From assembly GCA_964036195.1 (NCBI GenBank), contig OZ038459.1:9421206-9485205 (forward strand): 64,000 bases of DNA, read 5' to 3'. The translations under genes and the position numbers were made by a program. The notes beneath the pieces are model-generated. The model worked only from the letters and a program-made list of their open reading frames with translations. It ran no database searches and was not told the DNA's origin. Source of the stretch: Sphaerolaimus hirsutus. Its lineage: Eukaryota; Nematoda; Chromadorea; Monhysterida; Sphaerolaimidae. Shown here in pieces: positions 57,619 to 64,000 of the stretch (its first letter is position 1; the number at the start of each line of letters is the position of its first letter).

Positions 57619-60600
57619 TCAAAGGCCAAATGCTCTTTCGCCAATACAATCAATCAATTTATCCATTATCTTGTATCGACGAATTGCTTCGCAACTGGCA
57701 CCTTTGCTGCCCCACAAAATGAGCTTTTGCAATTCCAGATTGCTGTGTAATTCCCGCACTATTGTTCTGGATGTCTGCATTCAATAATAAGTTTTTAAAC
57801 TGTCTCCTGGGGGTAGTCCCAGACCCTGTAAAGTGTAAAGTAAAGTGCAAATGCCGTGTAAAACCTCAATCAAAACAAAAAAAGAAAATACTTTATCACT
57901 AAAATTTGCATGACAATCGACACTCTACTTTTCATTTATCATGACAATTGACACTTTGCATGACATTTTACATAACATTTGACACTTTACTTTACACTTT
58001 ACAGGGTCTGGAAGTGGCACCTGATGAAAAATTTCAACTAGAGATAATTAAACATTCAAAAGGACCTCATCAGCGACTTCACATCGTGTCAGCGACGATG
58101 GGTGCCCTACGGGAATGTCATAATCAGACGGTTCAGAATCAGAATGAAGCGAGCAACGTTTTTGGACCTGCAGAGGCAAAAGTAAGAGATTATTTTACAG
58201 TGGTGAATAATCAGTCATGATATTTTAGCCACCGTTGGTAGATACACTCACATTTTTATCAGCTAATGCTGTAGCCAAGGGATTCAAGCTGAACCCCTCG
58301 CGGCAAAGTTCCGAATTAGACATCGAATAAACCTGGTGCAGTTTTGTCACAGTTGCCAAGGAAGTGCACTTCAATAGCATCGCTTGTATGAAATAGACCA
58401 GAGTTTTGTAGCTGTAACGTGGTTTTAAAATAGAGTTTAGAAAATTCCAAAAGGAACAAAACGGTTTACTACAAAACCTGGCAGACAACAAACTTATGTC
58501 GCGATGTGTCTTGCGCATTAAAAGTTTGTTGTGCAGGTAGTGATGGAATGGCGACATAGTGCTGGCACCATTTGAGGGCACCAGCAATATGGCGCAATTC
58601 CATCACCAGCGGTGTCTCCTACACAACAAACTTTTGTTGCACAAACAGCGTCACCACACAACAAAGGTTAGTAGTGCAAAATGGCTCCATGGCACAGCAC
58701 CTTTTTGGCGCCCTCAAATGGCGCCAGTGCCATGGCGCCATTCCATCAATACCTGCACAACAAACTTTTGTTGTGCAAGCAACATAGCGACAAAAGTTCA
58801 TTGTCCGCCAGGTTTTGTAACGACTCGGAAAAAACACGGACCTCTCATTCAACGGCGACCGCTTCGCACCCACCATCCAACCCTGCACAGCGTGAGTGAC
58901 CAATTTAGCCAATTGCGCGCAATCATCACACAGCTTCACTATTTTCTCCGCACATCGATTCAAAATGACGTCATCCAAAGGTGGCACTTGATCCAAATTT
59001 CCGCCAATGACTTCATGCCAGGCATTTTCTTGTGCCTGCGCGGCGCCGCGAGACTGCAGTAAGTGTTGGTGTTCGTCGGCGATGTCGGCCACGCAGCCGC
59101 TGTCCCGTAGGACTGAGCTGGGGTCGTCGTAGTCGGGCGAGTTGCTGCCGTCGGATTTTGACCTTGCGCATGGTCGATCTCGGGTTAGAGTGTTTCGTTG
59201 GATGGTTGATGGCTGGTGGTCTGGGTTATTTTTTTTGATTCGTTGGTGCAGGTCGGGCACTTTGAAGAAACAATTTGTGGTGGAAAACTGGGCGCTAGTA
59301 CATTATCACCGTGCATGCCATAAAAGACTATAAGTTTGAAGTTGAAAAACAGCGATACCGTATTTCCTCGAATAATCCCCTGGGGAATTATTTTTTCGTC
59401 AGACGTTTTTGAGAGGGGGATCATTCGAGGTCAGGCGGGATTATTCAAGGGGGAATTAATTTTTACTCACTCGTCTAACAGGCCTTATCGTTCAATGGGA
59501 ATTTTTTTAAGAGGGGGAATTTTTCGCGTAAACATGGTACAAACGATTTTGCAAATTTGGATAAGTGTCTGCTATTTATGGTGGGCATGTAAATGTATTG
59601 ACTAATGTGTGTTTAAGCGGCGTTTACACGGTTTCGTGTGCCGACAAAAAAACGAGTGAAAAAGTTCCATAATTCCGGAATAAAGTTCCATATCTGCAAG
59701 GTAAGACACTGAAGTATACTCACTAGTTCAGTGTACACACATGCCAATTTGTAGATAATTTGCGTGTGTCGTTCAAGAGTTAAAAGCAAATTACACTTGT
59801 CGGTTCGGTTTCAAAACGAAAACCGAACCGACAAATGTAATTTCTTTTTAAGTCGTGAACGACATGCCCGAATTATCTGCAAATTGGCATGTGTGTACAC
59901 TCAACTAGTGAGTATACTTCACTGCTTTGTCTTGCAGATATGGAACTTTATTGTGGAATTATGAAACTTTTTGTCTTCTTTTTTTGTCGGCACAAAATGC
60001 AGTGTAAACGCCGCTTAACCAATTCTCGGCCGACTATTCACTCACCATTGGCGCAAAATTCTAGGACGGACTGACGCTCGCCGCTGCTGCAGCTGTTGCT
60101 CGAGTGCGACGTGAACGATGTACGGCAGCTATTGGCTCGTTCGGCCCGGGCTGCGGCACCGTGCATTTGCGAGTAGTCCACTTCGGAATACTGCATTTGA
60201 GCGATGGAAGATTAGTCTTGATTGAATTTTTTTACAAACAGTGAAATTCATAAAAAACTACTATCAATCAATCGAATTGACAAATTCACATAATTACAAA
60301 CAGTTCACTGAACTTAAGGTTAAATAAGAGTGATCGAATCAGCCAAACCAACATCATCAGCATCCAGCTCAGGTTGGCAAGCATCCAAAACAACTGCCTG
60401 CAGGGCATTTGCAGGTGAGCGCCATTTTAGGTATTCAGTGCCCTCTGAGGAGGAAAGTCGAGCCATCGATAAAGCAGATGTAAGCCCATGATCTCTAGGC
60501 TTTGGCATCCTTTTTGGTGATAACAGCACTGATAGTTGTCCCATACTCCGACAGAGGACCTATGCAAAATGACATAAGTATAATGTGAAAAAGCAGAAAA

Positions 60601-63399
60601 GATACCCTCAAATAAAGGAGCCACCTTGCTTTTCAGGGAAAATTCATTTGCATCATTCCCACTGATAGATGGAACATTGTAGTCATAATCACTGGACTCT
60701 TGTTTAACTACATCTCTTCTGGACCCACTCTGCTTAACTCTATTGAGTGAAACATTTGAACATGATGCAACCATCCCATTTTCACCATTGAGAAGATTCA
60801 GCAATTTTGATTTTGAGCCATTTTCTCGGTGGCCGTGACCCTTAGCACTCAAAGCAGACAGGTTGTTTTCACTGGCAAAAGCCATCAATCTCCTAGCAGT
60901 TGCACATTCACTAGACCCTTCAGCTGCACTTGGCGCCTTGCCAACTTGGTGCAATGGTGAGTTCAACTTTGCTCGATTGAGCACGGCCTGTCTACTCAGC
61001 GACATGGTGCTGAAGTTCCTGTGTGGCTGTGACATCGACACTTCTGACGCGCTGGCATCCAGGGTGGGTAGTGCGGGCAACGGTCGGTCTGTGTTTGGCA
61101 GTGCGGTCACTTAAATGTGACTAAGAAATGTGCACTCATTGAAAACTGCATTGGTGCTGCATAGTGAGCATTGAAAAAGATCGCCGTGAGATTCAGATTT
61201 ATAAAATATCAGAAAAAAATAAGAAAATGTGAGATTTTTATATTTATTTTTTTCCAGGATTTTCAAGTAATATTTAATTATCTTCTGTGTTTTTTTGGGG
61301 AGATTTTCTGAGATTTTTTGGGAAAAATATCAGAAAATATAAAAAATATCTTATTTGTTGAATATATTTAATATTTATTTATATTTTTATGACTCTTAGA
61401 CAGATTTAATTGGGTATATATTTATTTTGATGGATTATTTGACGTTATATTTAATTATATTTTCCTAAAATCCAATGCTAATCACGATTAACCATGATTT
61501 AGCAGGCCACCACATGTAACTACATTCACACTCAAACTTTCAAAATGTGCCAAAAATGGCTGCAAAAAATGTACATCCCCAACCGAGTGCACCAATGGAA
61601 AATGACATTTCAAGTGATTTTTGTAGTTGGGGGCAGATTTGTTAAAAGAAATGAACTTTTTTGAAAGTAAACGTAAATGTAAAGTATTTTTTTACTCACA
61701 TTTGAGTACAGAAAATGTAAATTACATTACATGATTGAAGCAGCATGTGTGTGCATTTCATTTGATTGTTTCATTGCAGAGTTGTTAAAAGTGCTGAACG
61801 TTTTCAAAAGTAAATGTAACATAAAGTATTTATTTTTTACTCACAGGTGAGTACAGAAAATGTAAAGTATTTATTTTTTACTTTTACTCATGGGTAAATG
61901 TGAGTAAATTAATTTTTGTCCCCAGAAAATGTAAAAGTAAATATTTTTGGGAAATTTTGCCCCTATTTTGGTGCAAAATCACTAATTTTTGAACTTTTTC
62001 ACCATAAAATTAACTAGTTAATGTATTTTTGCCTATTTTTGTGCTATTTTGGATACTTTGTCCCTATTTTTAGTTTTTCGATCCTTTTGTTTCCTTTATG
62101 CCTTGAAAAAGCCTGATAAAAAGCCTGTTTGAAACACGTTTTCTGTACTCATGTACTTTCAAAAAGTATGTGAATAAGTGAGTACAGGTATTTTTTCGGG
62201 AGGAAATGTAAACTTACAACTTACTTACTTGGAAATGCAGTACTTGAGTATCCATATTTATCGAGTAAATGTAAATACATTTTAACAACTATAGTTGGGG
62301 GCAGGGTCAAATATTCACACCTTTAACAGCAGCAGGTCGAATACTAGAACTAATGGCTGTATGACTGAGCAATTGTTTAGGAGCAGAGTCCCTGAACAGC
62401 AATGCATAATTGGCTTCCAATTCATAAGCAGCAGTGGATGGTGGATTGTACGCATTTTCTGAGGACACCACGGGTCTCATAAGAATGCAACCACTCTGTC
62501 GAGTTACCTGAAAACAATTTAATGTTAAAATGGTTTGAATTTGCATTCGAATAACCACCATGAACAATGGAAAATGTCCGTTTTTTCTACTTATATGAAA
62601 ATATTTTCTACTTATAAAACAGGTGGTCAAAAGATATTTACCAAAGCTACCTTCAGTGGGATGGGCGAAACCTCTGCGAGGTAATTCTGTTCACGTAAAT
62701 TACAATTTTTGAGTATAAATATTATCCCAAACTGCAGTTGGGGTTTAAATGTCAAAAAGTTTTTCTTCAAATAATTTAATTCATATTTCTTAACAAACGA
62801 CATGACTCTTCCCACCCCATGCCAGCAAAGTGTCCACTTCTCCATAAAATTTTGAATTTTTTCATAAACCGAGGGTCCACAATGCCCACGATGTTAAAAG
62901 GTATAAAAAAACTCACCGCGCGTTTGTGACTAGCATAAAATTGGACCAGTGCCAATGGACTGCAAAACTGCTCCGCCTCCAGCTGGTACATAAACTTCAA
63001 TCCACCCTGACTACTCTCAGTTTCGTCCAACGGGCAACGTACGCAATTGATCTGAAAGTGCATCGGCCTCCCACGCCAATGAGTTGTTAGCACGAAGTTG
63101 GCTGGCTGGCTGAGACAGTCGCGCAACTGCGAGTGGAAGGAAAACTTTTGAATTTAAATATTTCAGAAATTCCACAGACAGACAAAAAAACGCACCAAAT
63201 AATCACCGTCAATTTTCACCAGACTTTCGGCGTGTAACCGACTGATTTTACCATGATACCATTTCACATGTTCCATGGATTCGCTGGCGCTTGTGTCACC
63301 GCGGCTACTTTCAGCCCGACTGTCCGAAAATGATAATAGATTGCCATTTCTAGGGCAGACCTGTGAGCCAACAGGCGTGTCGTAGTCGCTCCCAGGCAT
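57619..63399 (-). CDS. BCAR3: NSP-family SH2 adaptor (BCAR3/SH2D3-like)
   Basis: Likely exons: 63196-63399, 62917-63126, 62321-62507, 60606-61109 (or an earlier donor AAG|GTGGCT), 60395-60559, 60046-60190, 58882-59178, 58252-58411, 58066-58167, 57619-57774. Exons 1-3 encode an SH2 domain: WYHGKISRLHAESLVK, DGDYL|LRDC (phosphotyrosine-binding Arg), FVLTTHWRGRPMHFQIN, FCSPLALVQFYASHKRA, TRQSGCILMRPV. This best matches NSP proteins, which couple receptors and p130Cas to adhesion and migration. A Ser-rich middle with YDTP/YDIP-like tyrosine motifs follows. The last exon, KLILWGSKGAS...RRYKIMDKLI, resembles the end of the NSP GEF-like domain. The middle of that domain was not recognised. The 58882/58411 junction does not match in phase, so an exon is missing or misplaced. 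Start: the ATG after an upstream acceptor (TTTCGCAG at 63425). Confidence 0.75.
57810..58019 (-). mobile_element. Class-A introner-like element in NSP intron
   Basis: In plus sense the ends are GGGTAGTCCCAGACCCTGTA and TTTACAGGGTCTGGAAGTGGCA, flanked by CCTG on both sides (57806-57809 and 58020-58023). On the coding strand the left edge reads CATCAGGTGCCACTTCC and the right edge CTACCCCCAGGAG, again placing AG|GTGCC and CCCAG|G at the borders. The proposed intron 57775-58065 is about 80 bp longer than the element. Confidence 0.8.
58537..58760. repeat. Palindromic GGCGCCATT repeat with ACAACAAACTTTTGTTG arms
   Basis: GGTAGTGATGGAATGGCG at the left and CGCCATTCCATCAATACC at the right are inverted, inside wider inverted CAACAAACTTTTGTTGTG sequences. 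It lies in the NSP region between candidate exons and may have disturbed exon recognition there. Confidence 0.6.
59356..59540. mobile_element. TACCGTATT-family MITE, GAATAATCCCC subfamily
   Basis: The left end is TACCGTATTTCCTCGAATAA and the right end AATTTTTCGCGTAAACATGGTA. It lies in the NSP intron 59179-60045. Confidence 0.7.
59617..60014. mobile_element. TTAA-flanked MITE (piggyBac-like)
   Basis: GCGGCGTTTACAC and GTGTAAACGCCGC are perfect inverted ends flanked by TTAA on both sides (59613-59616 and 60015-60018). Inner inverted blocks include TGCCAATTTGTAGATAATT and ACCGAACCGACAA. There is no transposase. It lies in the NSP intron. Confidence 0.8.
61110..62320. other. NSP intron 3, AT-rich with TIR repeat
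   Basis: This AT-rich intron contains the ACGTAAATG-motif TIR element at about 61787-62295 (GCAGAGTTGTTAAAAGTG to ACATTTTAACAACTATAG) and a shorter related block at 61650-61730. No exon was seen. Confidence 0.55.
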
Positions 63400-63424
63400 G
63401 ATTTAAATTGTTTGAGCTGGGAGG

Positions 63425-64000
63425 CTGCGAAACATAAAGTTTGTTAAATTTTTCAGGAAACCGTCAAATATTCCCAAAAGTGTGTGGCACTGCTGAGATT
63501 TTAGGCACACGTGATTCAGAGTGTAAGCAAATAATACGCCGGGGAGACGCTTTACAATAAAAGATGTGCAGCCGGCACATTTCAGCGCAAACTATCAACG
63601 TACAGCGATAAAATTGCAAAGTATTTGCACCTGTACAACGCCATGACTCGAAATGCATCATCTTATCAAACCAGACACAACATACATAGCTGACTCGCAA
63701 GTCGCAACCGACAAAACATTCCTTATTCCATTTACGCAACCAATAAACACTGTTTATTTGCACACGCAGCGTGAAGCCTCATTTTGGGGCCATTTTTCGA
63801 CTCCAAAATTGCACGCACATATTTAGCACTGGACAAAGGCAAGTGGGCGCACATGCGTACAGCAGGTGGCAGCGATGCGTCAAGGTCGCTTTGTATTTAA
63901 CGAGCGATTTATCGCCGCCTTAATCAAAGGAGTCATGCTGTTAGAACTGTTCGGGCTGAAGATATACAACGACCTTTTTTCAACAGGAATGTACATTGCA
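63425..64000. other. 5' side of NSP gene
   Basis: This region lies upstream of the acceptor TTTCGCAG that precedes the NSP start codon, so it is an intron and/or 5' UTR whose first exon lies here or beyond the window. No coding exon was recognised. Confidence 0.4.

Noticed and set aside
58619..59260. A 213-codon continuous minus-strand frame as one exon
   Set aside because: Only the middle part (58882-59178) shows splice-like edges and even codon use; the ends run into palindromic GGCGCCATT repeat.

Overview
This window is nuclear DNA of a transposon-dense protostome, probably an arthropod. The genes are split by GT-AG introns, their best relatives are animal proteins, and one is close to Drosophila brainiac. 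No rRNA, tRNA or CRISPR array was seen. All five genes recognised lie on the minus strand; splice junctions were traced by hand from reading frame, phase and GT/AG sites.

Layout by plus-strand coordinate. 3619-4306: a small C2H2 zinc-finger gene. 25101-29232: a brainiac-type beta-1,3-glycosyltransferase in five coding exons. 33945-44577: an IVNS1ABP-type BTB-BACK-kelch gene in fifteen exons whose lengths sum to an intact frame (about 873 residues), with a CpG-rich region behind its start. 48454-56300: a second BTB-BACK-kelch gene (KLHL type, about 17 exons) with a long low-complexity insert inside its BTB domain. 57619-63399: an NSP-family (BCAR3/SH2D3-like) SH2 adaptor. The genes have separate functions (Golgi glycosylation, ubiquitin-ligase adaptor or actin-related kelch proteins, adhesion signalling) and do not form a pathway cluster.

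The rest is almost wholly non-coding mobile DNA. It includes hAT-type MITEs with clear 8-bp target duplications, often nested; a large family ending TACCGTATT...AATACGGTA, filled with runs of G or C; TIR repeats filled with ACGTAAACG motifs; foldback elements; and a roughly 10-kb composite (about 13018-23218) bounded by inverted repeats of some 230 bp and carrying several satellite arrays and a nested 3.4-kb TIR element.

The most notable result concerns short inverted-repeat elements ending near TGCCAGTCCCAGACCCTG. In the IVNS1ABP gene one copy, with its 6-bp target duplication, is exactly a 187-bp intron: donor and acceptor fall on the duplicated CCCAGG and removal leaves the kelch frame unchanged. 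In the brainiac gene another copy sits in coding sequence with a perfect 6-bp duplication and can be spliced out, leaving seven extra codons. These look like introners, transposons that create introns on insertion. Two further families with similar termini (44 and 26 kb) may belong to the same system.
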